Positions 1-8,562 are shown, counted from the stretch's first letter. The stretch is DNA of 64,000 nt from Alteribacter keqinensis (GCF_003710255.1 NZ_RHIB01000003.1:434001-498000), one strand, 5' to 3'. Numbers and translations: made by a program. Notes: generated from the sequence alone by a model not told the origin.

Positions 1-758
1 GTCACAAGAGAAACGAGCCGGCTTCGCTCCAGACGTTTCGCCGGTGTCAGCTCATCGATTCCCAGAAGGTCACCGTCGACCGTCGCGGCTGTTTCGTCGT
101 CTTCCAAAAGTGCCGGATCCACGTTTACCGCTTTTTTCTGATCCATCATCAGCCTGTTGAGAATTGGCACGGTAATAAACAGAGCCGCTACAATAGCAAG
201 GTTAAAGGGGGCGAAGATCGTTTCACTTGTCGGGATCAGCCCGATCAGGTCTTCCGTAAAGTTTCCGCTCGTTGCAACCGTAAGCGGAACAGAACCCGCA
301 AGTCCCCCGTGCCAGACAATAAATCCGCTGTACGCACTGGCGATTAGAAGACGGTAGTCCACGGTGGTGACCTTTTTGGCCAGCTCCTTTGCAAACAGCG
401 CCCCGATCACAAGACCGAAGCCCCAGTTAATCCAGCTTGCCATCAATGAAACGATGGTGACGATAACGATCGCCTGGCCGGGAGACTTCGCAAGCCCCGC
501 CAGCTTTTGAAGGATCCGCTTAAAGAACGGACTCGATGCAAGAACATACCCGGTGACGAGGATCAGCACCATCTGCATGGCAAATTCAAGCAGATCCCAG
601 AACCCCCCGCCCCAGTGAGCCACCATATCCATAGGCGTACTCGGTGTCAGAATCAGCCCCAGTCCGAAAACAACGAAGGTCAATACTATCACGAATAAAA
701 ACGGGTCCGGAAGATACCGCTGCATCATCCGGGTCGTAAAACTTGTAAGCGCATTCAT
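1..758 (-). CDS. atoE: Short-chain fatty acid transporter, AtoE family (3' end outside window)
   Basis: The gene starts at the ATG at 758, preceded by AGAAAGG, and runs off the left edge, so 252 residues are visible of a family usually near 450. The N-terminus (MNALTSFTTRMMQRYLPDP) and the segments with FWDLLEFAMQM, ASWINWGFGLVIGA and FIVWHGGLAGSVPL match the AtoE/TIGR00366 family of membrane permeases. These are linked to uptake of short-chain fatty acids such as acetoacetate or butyrate. Several hydrophobic membrane segments are visible, followed by an acidic loop (ALLEDDETAATVDGD) and the conserved RLERSRL stretch. No partner CoA-transferase gene is in view. Family assignment is from recognised sequence; the substrate is inferred. 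Confidence 0.88.
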   Translation of the reverse strand, partial: MNALTSFTTRMMQRYLPDPFLFVIVLTFVVFGLGLILTPSTPMDMVAHWGGGFWDLLEFAMQMVLILVTGYVLASSPFFKRILQKLAGLAKSPGQAIVIVTIVSLMASWINWGFGLVIGALFAKELAKKVTTVDYRLLIASAYSGFIVWHGGLAGSVPLTVATSGNFTEDLIGLIPTSETIFAPFNLAIVAALFITVPILNRLMMDQKKAVNVDPALLEDDETAATVDGDLLGIDELTPAKRLERSRLVSLV

Positions 759-967
759 TTTATGTCACAACCTTTCTGTTAAAAAAATGAGTCCCACGGG
801 TTCCTGCAGGCCTAATCTGCACATGTAAAAATATTGCGAATTTTTACCGCGCAGGTTTACATTAAAGGTCACTCATTCCCCCCTTCTACCTCCTATTCGA
901 CAAAAAGAGCGTATCCCCTGCAATAAAAAAAGCACCCGATCTCAAACAGGCCAAAAGTACAAAGTTA

Positions 968-995
968 AATGCACGGAAATCTCCGTGCATTTTTA
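968..995. terminator. Hairpin with T tract
   Basis: The arms AAATGCACGGA and TCCGTGCATTT are separated by AATC and followed by T residues. It lies between the atoE start and the SEDS gene remnant. Both strands carry a T tract; it most plausibly ended the now-degraded minus-strand SEDS gene. Confidence 0.6.
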
Positions 996-1032
996 CGTTG
1001 ATCCTTAAAAACCGGGGAAGTCATCCCTTTTT

Positions 1033-1215
1033 CTACACCTTAACTTCCGTTCCAATTGTCGGCTCCACGATATCCTTTCTCCTGTAGACATTCAGGGTCA
1101 GCCCAAGAATGGCAGAATAAAAGAACAGTATGCTCCCGCCATAGCTTATAAAGGGAAGGGAGACGCCCATAATCGGAGCCACGCCAACCTGATAAACACA
1201 AGCAACACGGATGAA
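1033..1215 (-). pseudogene. C-terminal remnant of an FtsW/RodA (SEDS) gene
   Basis: On the minus strand a frame ending in TAG at 1033-1035 encodes VGVAPIMGVSLPFISYGGS, then a hydrophobic segment and LNVYRRK. The P-x-x-G-x-x-LPFISYGGS signature is diagnostic for the last periplasmic loop and final helix of SEDS peptidoglycan polymerases (FtsW, RodA, SpoVE). Only about 60 codons remain. Upstream the frame runs into the start region of the divergent sulfite-oxidase-like gene, with no start codon or ribosome binding site, so the first 300 or more residues are missing. It is read here as a deletion remnant, not a functional gene. Confidence 0.75.
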
Positions 1216-1282
1216 GAGGTATTCTGACGGGCTTACGCTACATAATCTTTTGATAGGCTACTTCATTTATCAGGAGGTCATT

Positions 1283-2344
1283 ATGCCCTATCCATTTGCA
1301 AGGCCCTACCTCACCACCTGCGGGCTTGTACCTGAAAATCAGGAAAGTCCGATTCACTTTATCGAACCTGAAATTACATCTGCCCGTTATCATTTCAGAA
1401 GAAATCATTTTCTCTATCCCAATCTTTTGTCTTTCACCTACTGGATTCCAATCCGGGGTAACGTGGAAAGACCCATGTGGATTTCTTTAAAGGAGTTATA
1501 CGATCTGCCTTCTGTCACTGTATCTGCCTTATTGGAGTGCGCCGGAAATAAACGCAGCCTGTTTGAGCCGAAAGTCTTTGGCGAGCAGTGGGAAAAAGGA
1601 GCAATGAGCCAGGGAAACTGGCGGGGCGTTCAACTGCGGATACTTCTTGAGATGGCAGGCATTCAGGAAGGGTCGGTTGAAGTCGTGGTGGAAGGCTGTG
1701 ACAGAGGAAAAAGAAAAGATTCAGCCCAGGAGGTTTCGTATACGAGAAGCCTCCCCCTGGAAAAAGCGATGCACCCCGACACCCTTGTTGCCTATGCATA
1801 CAACGACAGACCGATACCTTTTAAACACGGCTTTCCCCTGAGGCTGATCGTACCGGGCTGGTATGGCATGGCCTCCGTAAAATGGATCAAACAAATCGAG
1901 GTTTCAGCCAAACCATTTACCGGTCCTTTTCAAACAAAAGATTATGTATATTACCCCGAAAAAGACAGTGACGCAGGTGCCTTCCCGGTCACGGCAATGA
2001 ATGTGAACAGTTCGATCCTCCATCCCACAGACAGAGATATCCTTTCAAGAGGAATCCATGTTATCGAGGGTCTCGCCTGGAGCGGAAGTGAGGAGATAGT
2101 AAAAGTTGATATCAGCGTGGATAATGGAACTTCGTGGGCAGAAGCCGAACTTGATAATGACGGTGAGAGCGGCTACCACTGGATACGCTGGTCTTACGAA
2201 TGGGAAGCATCTCATCCCGGCGAATTTACCATTCTGAGTAAATCAACGGACGCATCGGAGCAGGTCCAGCCGTCCAGTCCGTTATGGAACCGCAAAGGAT
2301 ACGGCTATAATGCCGTTGATAAAGTAAAGGTGAAGGTTGAATAA
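1283..2344 (+). CDS. Sulfite oxidase family molybdopterin enzyme
   Basis: The chosen ATG at 1283 follows CAGGAGG by 5 bases; an in-frame start at 1211 lacks a binding site. The 353-residue product has the sulfite-oxidase fold. The motif LLECAGNKR places the molybdenum-ligating cysteine near residue 86. A C-terminal immunoglobulin-like Mo-co dimerisation domain (from about residue 240) contains VDISVDNGTSWAEAEL and HWIRWSYEW. No signal peptide or twin-arginine motif is seen, so a cytoplasmic location is likely, and no heme domain is present. The physiological substrate cannot be told from sequence; YedY-like or sulfite-oxidising roles are both possible. It stands alone with no molybdopterin genes nearby. 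Confidence 0.85.
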   Translation: MPYPFARPYLTTCGLVPENQESPIHFIEPEITSARYHFRRNHFLYPNLLSFTYWIPIRGNVERPMWISLKELYDLPSVTVSALLECAGNKRSLFEPKVFGEQWEKGAMSQGNWRGVQLRILLEMAGIQEGSVEVVVEGCDRGKRKDSAQEVSYTRSLPLEKAMHPDTLVAYAYNDRPIPFKHGFPLRLIVPGWYGMASVKWIKQIEVSAKPFTGPFQTKDYVYYPEKDSDAGAFPVTAMNVNSSILHPTDRDILSRGIHVIEGLAWSGSEEIVKVDISVDNGTSWAEAELDNDGESGYHWIRWSYEWEASHPGEFTILSKSTDASEQVQPSSPLWNRKGYGYNAVDKVKVKVE

Positions 2345-2418
2345 ACAAGGGGGCAGGCGGACTTTTCCGTCTGTCCCATATCTATGTACCAGACCCCGTT
2401 TACCCTGAAACACAAAAG

Positions 2419-2446
2419 AAGTGCCTCCCGAGCCCGGGAGACACCT
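2419..2446 (-). terminator. Terminator of the 2451-2714 gene
   Basis: The arms GTGCCTCCCG and CCGGGAGACAC lie just 3' of the minus-strand gene's stop. A CTTCTTTTGTGTTT tract follows on the minus strand. Confidence 0.6.
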
Positions 2447-2450
2447 TCAA

Positions 2451-2714
2451 TTAAATCCATTTCCTTTCCATCGCAAAAAACACGTAGCTGTATTCCCCAC
2501 CGTGCTTTTCATACAGGCTAATCTCACTCTCAATCATTCCGATCACCTGCTGTGCTCCGGTGTTGTGTTCGTACTTCCTTTTCATCTTCTCCAGACTGGC
2601 TTGAAGAAGCTCATAGTACTCCCCGGTCCAATCAGACGCCGGAAGAACAAAGTGCCCTTTCGCCTCGTAGCCGTTCATGGTTATCTGCCCGAGGTTTGTA
2701 TCCACCGTGGCCAT
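2451..2714 (-). CDS. Small hypothetical protein
   Basis: An 87-residue product with no recognised domain, no signal peptide and no membrane segment. The composition is that of a folded cytosolic protein, with a mid helix rich in Lys and Glu (LLQASLEKMKRKYEHN) and aromatic residues near both ends. The ATG at 2714 has only a weak upstream binding site, so the start is uncertain. A terminator directly after its stop supports a real transcript. It is flanked by genes on the opposite strand and its function is unknown. Confidence 0.5.
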   Translation of the reverse strand: MATVDTNLGQITMNGYEAKGHFVLPASDWTGEYYELLQASLEKMKRKYEHNTGAQQVIGMIESEISLYEKHGGEYSYVFFAMERKWI

Positions 2715-2831
2715 GCCGCTGTTAGAAGTAAGATACCTTTATTTTACCAGAGGGACAGCGTTTGCGTACATTTATGGGTTTGTACTTCCTCTTTATAAGG
2801 AAAAGTATTCCATATGGAAAGGGGACTTTCG

Positions 2832-3497
2832 ATGAAGAAAACAGCATTGTTTTTTACCCCGCTCCTGTTCCTTGCAGCCTGCGGAGAAGAGACCGAACGG
2901 GAGAATCTCAGCCCGGAGGATATCCTGGAACAGGCATTGGGCACCTATGAGAACAAGGGTGACATTTATTACCGTCAGACCCTTGAACGGAGGGAAGAAG
3001 TAAACGGTGTAGAAGAAACGGAAATGAGAGAGCTTAGGTTCTGGCAGTTTGAGCAAAGCGACGGTCAGGTGATGGAGAGAAGGGAAATTACGGAGGATAA
3101 TGAACCGACGGAATACTATGTCACGGACACGGAAAGCGGGGGCGTGCTCTTTTACAGAGAAGGCTCGGATACGGCCAGTATTCATGAAAGGGAAGAGGGA
3201 CCGATCCATACAAGAAGTGATGACATTCGCCGGATGATGGAGTCGGACAGCGCAGAGCTGGCCGGTGTGGAAGAGGTCAACGGCTTTGAAGCTTACCGCC
3301 TCACCTTTTCTGACGAGGAGGAGATCCTCGATTACTGGTTTGAGGTGAACGAGTTTTATATTGTTCGGGAAGAAACCAAGGGAAGTGATCCGTACGTGTT
3401 AGCTGAAGTGCTGGAGTTCGACCTGGATCCGGACTATGATGAATCGCTGTTTGACATGGACAGTCTGCTGGGTGAAGATGTGGAGGTTTTTAAATAA
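2832..3497 (+). CDS. Secreted lipoprotein, hypothetical
   Basis: The ATG at 2832 lies nine bases after AAAGGGG. The product has a short Lys-rich N-terminus, a hydrophobic core and the lipobox LAAC near residue 17, so it should be lipid-anchored on the outer face of the membrane. The 221-residue body is strongly acidic and lacks further membrane segments. Its pattern (ILEQALGTYENKGDIYYRQT near the start, FEVNEFYIVREE near the end) suggests a LolA/LppX-like beta fold, which is inference. A terminator follows at 3572, so it is monocistronic. Confidence 0.75.
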   Translation: MKKTALFFTPLLFLAACGEETERENLSPEDILEQALGTYENKGDIYYRQTLERREEVNGVEETEMRELRFWQFEQSDGQVMERREITEDNEPTEYYVTDTESGGVLFYREGSDTASIHEREEGPIHTRSDDIRRMMESDSAELAGVEEVNGFEAYRLTFSDEEEILDYWFEVNEFYIVREETKGSDPYVLAEVLEFDLDPDYDESLFDMDSLLGEDVEVFK

Positions 3498-3571
3498 AAG
3501 ATACTAGTTGACGGCTCAGATACAGAAGAGTTATAACCGCGGAAAATCGGGATTCAAACAGAAAAAAACCC

Positions 3572-3601
3572 GCTCTGTTTTAAGACAGAGCAGTTTTTTT
3601 T
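3572..3601 (+). terminator. Intrinsic terminator
   Basis: GCTCTGT and ACAGAGC arms are followed by eight T residues, ending the lipoprotein gene at 2832-3497. Confidence 0.85.
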
Positions 3602-3607
3602 CCTCAC

Positions 3608-3826
3608 TTAATATACTCTTGCGGCAAGAACAGCGAGCACAGTAATAAATGAAATCTTCATAGCATTTCTTACAATCGTTAAAAAATAGTCCGGATACGG
3701 TTGGACGGATGTCGAGTATACCCCCATTGCATCTGGGGTTGTGGAGTAGCGGTCTGTAAATACCAGTAACAGTGCAAATGAAAGTATAAAAGAATAGACA
3801 GTCGTTTTTACTGCCAATTTTCCCAA
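3608..3826 (-). CDS. Small membrane protein
   Basis: The TTG at 3826 is preferred because GGAG lies eight bases upstream; a GTG at 3835 leaves almost no spacing. The product of about 72 residues has two hydrophobic segments (TTVYSFILSFALLLVF and the C-terminal ISFITVLAVLAARVY) around a polar loop. It is probably an integral membrane hairpin. No family was recognised. The gene sits head to tail with the basic small-protein gene at 3852-4061, 25 bases apart, and the two are probably co-transcribed. Confidence 0.55.
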   Translation of the reverse strand: MGKLAVKTTVYSFILSFALLLVFTDRYSTTPDAMGVYSTSVQPYPDYFLTIVRNAMKISFITVLAVLAARVY

Positions 3827-3851
3827 GTCACACACTCCATCTGGATCTCTC

Positions 3852-4061
3852 TTATTTCCACTTCTTAAACAGGTTAAAAAGACTGAACGACGTCTTCTTG
3901 TAAACTTTGTTGTAAGCGGCTTTCTTCGGGCTCTTTACCCATCCCATGCCCTTTTTGCCGTAGCCGGGTGAGACTGTGCTCTTGACGGCCCGTTTTGCTC
4001 TTCCGGTCGTGCGGGCCTTGAGAGACTTCTTGATACTAGGTTTTCGGATGCCTATTTTCAT
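3852..4061 (-). CDS. Small, very basic conserved protein
   Basis: A 69-residue product with more than 20 Lys/Arg and almost no acidic residues. The pattern KPSIKKSLKARTTGRAKRAV, then GYGKKGMGWVKSPKKAAYNK, looks like a small conserved protein family found in Bacillus and some phages. The start ATG follows GGGGGG by about seven bases. The charge suggests binding to nucleic acid or ribosomes, which is inference only. A 21-bp-period repeat array lies just upstream (4157-4254). Confidence 0.65.
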   Translation of the reverse strand: MKIGIRKPSIKKSLKARTTGRAKRAVKSTVSPGYGKKGMGWVKSPKKAAYNKVYKKTSFSLFNLFKKWK

Positions 4062-4156
4062 AGCTTTACCCCCCGATTCTTTTCTGTATTTTTGTTACCA
4101 TTTTAACAGATTTATCGTTGAGAATTCGTGAAAATGGGGGAGGGGTTTGTCGAATG

Positions 4157-4254
4157 ACCGATATATTCTGAGTAAGGGTCGATAAAAGAAGATTAGAGGT
4201 CGATAAAATGAGGATAAGGGTCGATAAACAAACATTAGTGGTCGATATCCACCC
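4157..4254. repeat. 21-bp-period array, GTCGATAAA core, 5 units
   Basis: Units start at 4157 (degenerate, ACCGAT), 4178, 4199, 4220 and 4241, exactly 21 bases apart. The core is GTCGATAAA and the 12-base spacers vary. The reverse complement of the core (TTATCGAC) resembles the TTATCGG core of the array at 19721. It lies within 30 bases of the 3' end of the minus-strand gene at 4283. Confidence 0.85.
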
Positions 4255-4282
4255 CCCGCCGCCTGCGGACGGGGACGTAACC

Positions 4283-4495
4283 TTACAGTAAAATCGCCAT
4301 GGCCGCAAAAAGGGTGCCGAAGCCGATGGAAGCAATGCCGATTTTAATTCTGTTCACAGATTTACGGGCAAGTTTGTGCTGTGTCTCGTTGTCGGTGTCC
4401 ATGTTTTGATACTGCTTGTTAAGCCAGAAAAACTGCAGTCCGCCCAGTACGAGAAAAGCGAACGATAAAAGGGCCAGCGTGATGCGGGGTTCCAA
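4283..4495 (-). CDS. Small two-helix membrane protein
   Basis: The TTG at 4495 follows AGGAGAGG by a normal spacing and gives a 70-residue protein; an in-frame ATG at 4534 has a poorer site. Two hydrophobic helices (ITLALLSFAFLVLGGLQFF and IGIASIGFGTLFAAMAILL) flank a charged loop with DTDNETQHK. No named family was recognised. It lies downstream of, and on the same strand as, the lipoprotein and acetyltransferase genes at 4587-5397. Confidence 0.55.
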   Translation of the reverse strand: MEPRITLALLSFAFLVLGGLQFFWLNKQYQNMDTDNETQHKLARKSVNRIKIGIASIGFGTLFAAMAILL

Positions 4496-4586
4496 ATGAA
4501 TCCTCTCCTGTTCAGTAAAAATACTACCTCCCATCCTACCACACGGAAAGGTCTTATGACAGAGGAGCTCCCCGCAGACAGCCCGC

Positions 4587-4955
4587 TCAATCCCTGTGAA
4601 CGCGGATCCAGTCGTTCACCTGGCCCGCTGCACGAGGCGATAGTGAGTAAATCGTATGGGTGTCTTCCGTGTTCATGACCGTCCCGCTCTCCGGACCCGT
4701 CCAAAGAAAATAGCTCTCTTCCCCAATGTCCACCTTAAAATGAGGGTCATCCATATCCACAATCCCACTCTGTTTTTTAGCCCCGTTCACCGCCTTGGTG
4801 AAAATTGAAATGTCCTCATCATCTGTAATCACCACAGCGGAATCCTCATTCACATCGCTGAAGCTGTTCATCTCGTAAAGGGTGACTTCAACCACATTGG
4901 CAGAGCAGGCAGACAGGAGCAGAGCAAATAAAAGAAGAAACATTGGCTTTTTCAA
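4587..4955 (-). CDS. Small lipoprotein, hypothetical
   Basis: Translation starts at TTG 4955, nine bases after GGGGG. The 122-residue product begins MKKPMFLLLFALLLSAC, a clear lipoprotein signal with lipobox LSAC at about residue 17. The mature part is about 105 residues with an alternating beta pattern (VVITDDEDISIFTKAV, HFKVDIGEESYFLW) reminiscent of the Bacillus YhfM-type lipoproteins; that resemblance is a suggestion. It follows the acetyltransferase gene by 19 bases and is probably its operon partner. Confidence 0.7.
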   Translation of the reverse strand: MKKPMFLLLFALLLSACSANVVEVTLYEMNSFSDVNEDSAVVITDDEDISIFTKAVNGAKKQSGIVDMDDPHFKVDIGEESYFLWTGPESGTVMNTEDTHTIYSLSPRAAGQVNDWIRVHRD

Positions 4956-4974
4956 TGAAAAACGCCCCCTTTTT

Positions 4975-5397
4975 CTACAGCTCTTTTTTCAAATAATAGT
5001 GGGAGAAGTCCCTTCCCACGCCGTCGATTTTCCCGAACACCTCATAGCCGTGTTTTTCATAAAAGCCGAGGGCCTGGAAGCTGAGCGTATCCACTTTGAT
5101 GAAATCACAGCTTCTCTCCAAAGCGATCTGCTCCATTTCCTGCAAAAGCTTCGTCCCGTATCCGGATTTTCGCAGTTCAGTGTCCACAATGAGTGTATCG
5201 ATCTCCAGCCAGTTCCAGCACACGGCTGCTAAAATCCCGCCCTTTACATTCCCGTATTCGTCTTTAAGCACCAGGTTGATCTGCTCATACCGGTCTCTTA
5301 AATCCTTTGGGAAGTGGGCCAGGTTATAGTAAAAAAGCTGATCATTCACATGTTTAATGTCTTCTTTGTCTTCTGTTTTTGTAATGGTTATCTCCAT
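4975..5397 (-). CDS. GNAT family N-acetyltransferase
   Basis: A 140-residue single-domain GNAT protein. The acetyl-CoA pyrophosphate loop region reads LRKSGYGTKLLQEME, preceded by the beta-4 strand LEIDTLIVDTELR. The C-terminal GFYEKHGYEVFGKIDG is typical of the beta-5/alpha-4 region. The ATG at 5397 follows AAGGAG by seven bases. The acceptor substrate is unknown. The lipoprotein gene at 4587-4955 follows closely. Confidence 0.85.
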   Translation of the reverse strand: MEITITKTEDKEDIKHVNDQLFYYNLAHFPKDLRDRYEQINLVLKDEYGNVKGGILAAVCWNWLEIDTLIVDTELRKSGYGTKLLQEMEQIALERSCDFIKVDTLSFQALGFYEKHGYEVFGKIDGVGRDFSHYYLKKEL

Positions 5398-5642
5398 GTT
5401 TTTTCTCCTTCAATCCTCATTAATAGACTCCATTTCCATATTTCTCTATTTTTCTTCGGAATTCCTTCAAATTACAAATATTTAACCTTCATGAAGAATT
5501 TTGTGGGTTTTAAGTCTTTAGTAGGAAGGAAAAATTTTGAAATTAGGAGAATTATCCAGATGTTTCTATTTCAGTTGTTGCGGGGAGGAGCGTGCTTTTT
5601 TATCCGGCTTTGCCAAGTTGAATAATCAGGAGGAAGATGTTG

Positions 5643-8048
5643 ATGAATGGTTGGATGAAAAAGGGTTTATTATTTGTTTTTGTATTTGTGATGATGGGAA
5701 GCGTGATCGCCGGTGTACATGCGGAGGGTCTCTCCAATGATGATCTTACCGGGGTGCAGTTTGAGGAAGGCCGGCTAAAAGATGGGATGCAGGATTTAAA
5801 GCATACGGCTGTGCTGATTCAGTCACAGACAAATCCATCTGTGATTCATCAGCGGATGACGGATCAGATGGGAAACCTTTATGCAGACCTTCCTGACGGG
5901 CAGTACAAATTAAAAGGATTGCATCACGGCAGTCACTGGTATACGACTGAACAGGTATTTACGATCGAGGAAGGCATGATTGGTGATTCAAAAGGGCGTG
6001 AGAGCAGCCTTACGAAAAACCATCAGGTGAAAGGCCCCGCTTATAAGGGGAAAAAGAACGTGAACGGCCAGCTGTTGGAGGGCACATCAGGACTTCAGGG
6101 AGACCTTCTGATTGGAACGATCTCTGAGACGGAAGAAGAGATTGTGACACTCTCGACGAATAAGAAAGGTCAGTTTTCTGCCTCTCTTGCGGACGGGGAA
6201 TACTTTATTTTCGGTGTGTCAGTCAATGGCGGGCTTTATAAATATGAGCGAATGCTTACCGTAGAGGGAAACAACCTCTATGTAGACGGGGAAAAGCAGA
6301 CATCCTTGACGGTGGCAATTCCCGAACGGAGCTACAGCGGTGTAGTAAAAGACAGTAAAACCCCTCTGGAAAAAGCAGGGATCATTATCGAAAGGGTTGG
6401 AGCAGGGTACAGTTACGATGAAGAGGACTATGATGAAGACTACGGTTACGATTACGGCTATGAATTTATCGAATTCACGTACACAAACCGTAAAGGTGAA
6501 TATGACATAAGAGCCCTGGAAGACGGTACTTACAGCCTGAGTGTGTTCCACGATACCTACTATGCGTGGGAAACGTACCTGTTTGACGTAGCAGACGGCG
6601 CCCTTTATATTGACGGGGAAGAGGTCTCCCGGTTGGACGTTGCCGTTCCGGATATGACCCTGAAAGGCACACTGTTTGATAATGGGAAAAAGGCCGGACA
6701 TGGTTACTTGGAGATTGAGAGACACGAAGAGGATGGCCACTGGTACGATTATTTTTCAGTGCCGGTGGATAAAAAGGGTGACTTTTCATACCGCCTGGCC
6801 GATGGCAGCTATACGGTAACCTTCGTGGAAGAGCGTTATCGGAGCACCTCTGTTGCCCTGCCTTTTGAAATTAAAGACGGGAAGATTATTTATGATGGTT
6901 CAGTCAGTGAATTGTTAGACATTCACCTGCCTCCTATCACTTTTTCCGGCAGGCTCCTTGATGACGGAAAAGCGCTGAACGGGTATGTGAATGTAGAAGG
7001 GGAAACAGAGGACGGGATGTATTCATGGTACGGAGGAAGAACAGATAAAAACGGGATCTTTTCGTTACGGTTAAAAGACGGCTTCTATGAGGTCTCCTGG
7101 GTTTATCTGATTGACGAAAATGAAGAATTTTATGCCCGGACTTCTTTCGAAATGAAAGATGGACAGCTTTATGTGAACGGTGTTAAACAAAAAATACTGG
7201 ATATCGATGTACCCCCGGTCTCTTTACACGGCATTGTTCTGAATGATGGCACTCCTGTAAGAGACGGGGAAATTGTCGTCGTTTCAGAAGAAGGAGATTA
7301 TTTGTGGAAATGGCTGAACGATGACGGCACCTTCTCGATGCGGTTATCCGACGGTAAGTACAGTGTAAGAGAAGTGTATTTGTTTGAAGATGGTACCTCC
7401 GCATTCTTGACGGTTCCGTTCGAAATTGTGAATGGAAAGGTAATCGTCGACGGCAAGGAAACTGACAGACTTGAGATCCATGTTCCACCGGTAACCGTGA
7501 CAGGTTACCTTCTTGAAGACGGCCAGCCTGTGCAAGGAGAAGTAATGATTACGCCTGTTGATGACGAGTATCACTCCATTTGGTCCTATACGAATGAAAA
7601 CAACATGTTCTCGTTACGTCTGTCCGATGGGGACTTTGAAGTGCAAAACGTGTACCTGGAAGACGGCACTTCATTTAGAACCCATCAGCCCTTCTCTGTT
7701 AAAGACAGGCAGTTGCTGATTGATGGTGAGCCTGCCGAGCAACTGGAAATAACAGTACAGCCCGTCACACTCAGTGGATCCGTCTATAAAGGAGATACCC
7801 CGGTTCAAGAGGGCTATGTATCGGTGGCTTCTGCGAATGAAGAAGACTGGTACGACAGCTGGATTGAAGGAGGGGCTTACCGCTTCCGGTTGAGCGATGG
7901 TGACTACCGAGTCCTTGCGGTGGACAGTTGGGATTTAGGGTATGCTGAGTTTGACCTCGAATTTGAAATTAAAGACGGGAAGCTGTTAGTAGGTGGAAAA
8001 GAACGGGACACATTGGACCTGGATTTGAACGAGGGTCAAAAACCGTAA
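5643..8048 (+). CDS. Large secreted protein of eight tandem beta-sandwich-like repeats
   Basis: The ATG at 5643 lies eight bases after AGGAGG; the ATG at 5637 is too close. A signal peptide (MKKGLLFVFVFVMMGSVIAG, cleavage after VHA) leads to about 775 mature residues. Eight repeats of 80-100 residues follow, each with the order G-x-(L/V)-x-(D/N)G-(K/T)-x, then (D/N)-x-x-G-x-(F/Y)-(S/R)-x-(R/S)-L-x-DG-x-(Y/F), then F-E-(I/M)-K/V-DG-x-(L/I)-(Y/I)-V-x-G. The DG-rich pattern resembles carboxypeptidase-regulatory-like or CNA-B type domains. There is no LPXTG signal, SLH domain or enzyme domain, so it is probably released or loosely wall-bound. Repeat 3 holds a Tyr/Asp/Glu-rich insert (EEDYDEDYGYDYGYEF). 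Function is unknown. Confidence 0.8.
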   Translation: MNGWMKKGLLFVFVFVMMGSVIAGVHAEGLSNDDLTGVQFEEGRLKDGMQDLKHTAVLIQSQTNPSVIHQRMTDQMGNLYADLPDGQYKLKGLHHGSHWYTTEQVFTIEEGMIGDSKGRESSLTKNHQVKGPAYKGKKNVNGQLLEGTSGLQGDLLIGTISETEEEIVTLSTNKKGQFSASLADGEYFIFGVSVNGGLYKYERMLTVEGNNLYVDGEKQTSLTVAIPERSYSGVVKDSKTPLEKAGIIIERVGAGYSYDEEDYDEDYGYDYGYEFIEFTYTNRKGEYDIRALEDGTYSLSVFHDTYYAWETYLFDVADGALYIDGEEVSRLDVAVPDMTLKGTLFDNGKKAGHGYLEIERHEEDGHWYDYFSVPVDKKGDFSYRLADGSYTVTFVEERYRSTSVALPFEIKDGKIIYDGSVSELLDIHLPPITFSGRLLDDGKALNGYVNVEGETEDGMYSWYGGRTDKNGIFSLRLKDGFYEVSWVYLIDENEEFYARTSFEMKDGQLYVNGVKQKILDIDVPPVSLHGIVLNDGTPVRDGEIVVVSEEGDYLWKWLNDDGTFSMRLSDGKYSVREVYLFEDGTSAFLTVPFEIVNGKVIVDGKETDRLEIHVPPVTVTGYLLEDGQPVQGEVMITPVDDEYHSIWSYTNENNMFSLRLSDGDFEVQNVYLEDGTSFRTHQPFSVKDRQLLIDGEPAEQLEITVQPVTLSGSVYKGDTPVQEGYVSVASANEEDWYDSWIEGGAYRFRLSDGDYRVLAVDSWDLGYAEFDLEFEIKDGKLLVGGKERDTLDLDLNEGQKP

Positions 8049-8059
8049 TTGATGAAGCA

Positions 8060-8093
8060 CCGCAGGGGTATGGATGCCCCTGCGGTCTTTTTT
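8060..8093 (+). terminator. Intrinsic terminator
   Basis: CCGCAGGGG and CCCCTGCGG arms are followed by CTTTTTT, ending the repeat-protein gene. Confidence 0.92.
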
Positions 8094-8283
8094 ACAGGGT
8101 GTTCCTAAAAATTCATACGAAAACAGTGTTATTAAAAAACTGTTAACTTGTTTTGACTTCCTGATTTAGGGAAATAAGGAGGATAATTGATTCAGTACTA
8201 CACTCGAATTCATGTGAAATGAAGAATGACATGAAGCAATGGACATGTACTGAAAAATCACTTACATACAGGAGGAGAAGCAG

Positions 8284-8517
8284 ATGAGAGAAGCAGGAAC
8301 AAAAAACAAACCAACGTGGATGCTGGTAGTGGGGTATATCAATGCCTTAATAGCACTCCTACTCGTCCCGATCCTTTTCGGAGGACTGGGCATTTTATTC
8401 GGGTACCTGTATAAAAAACACGACCCTAAACAGGGCAAAACACTTATGATTGTGGCAGGGGCTGCAATTGTTATCGGTGCGCTAATCGGGGGCTTCACCT
8501 ACATGATGGATCAGTAA
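8284..8517 (+). CDS. Small two-helix membrane protein
   Basis: A 77-residue product with a strong CAGGAGG site before the ATG at 8284. A charged N-terminus (MREAGTKNKPTW) precedes a first helix rich in Ile, Leu and Gly, a loop YLYKKHDPKQGKT, and a second helix (TLMIVAGAAIVIGALIGGF). No family was recognised. It has its own terminator at 8532 and about 230 bases of upstream sequence, so it is monocistronic. Confidence 0.7.
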   Translation: MREAGTKNKPTWMLVVGYINALIALLLVPILFGGLGILFGYLYKKHDPKQGKTLMIVAGAAIVIGALIGGFTYMMDQ

Positions 8518-8531
8518 TTGAATGTGAATGG

Positions 8532-8556
8532 CGCATGTGAAACCACATGCGTTTTT
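8532..8556 (+). terminator. Intrinsic terminator
   Basis: CGCATGTG, AAAC loop, CACATGCG, then TTTTT. It lies between convergent genes and may serve both. Confidence 0.85.
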
Positions 8557-8562
8557 ATCTGA

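Noticed and set aside
4066-4335. Minus-strand 89-residue frame
   Set aside because: It covers a repeat array and the end of the small membrane-protein gene in another frame; no binding site.
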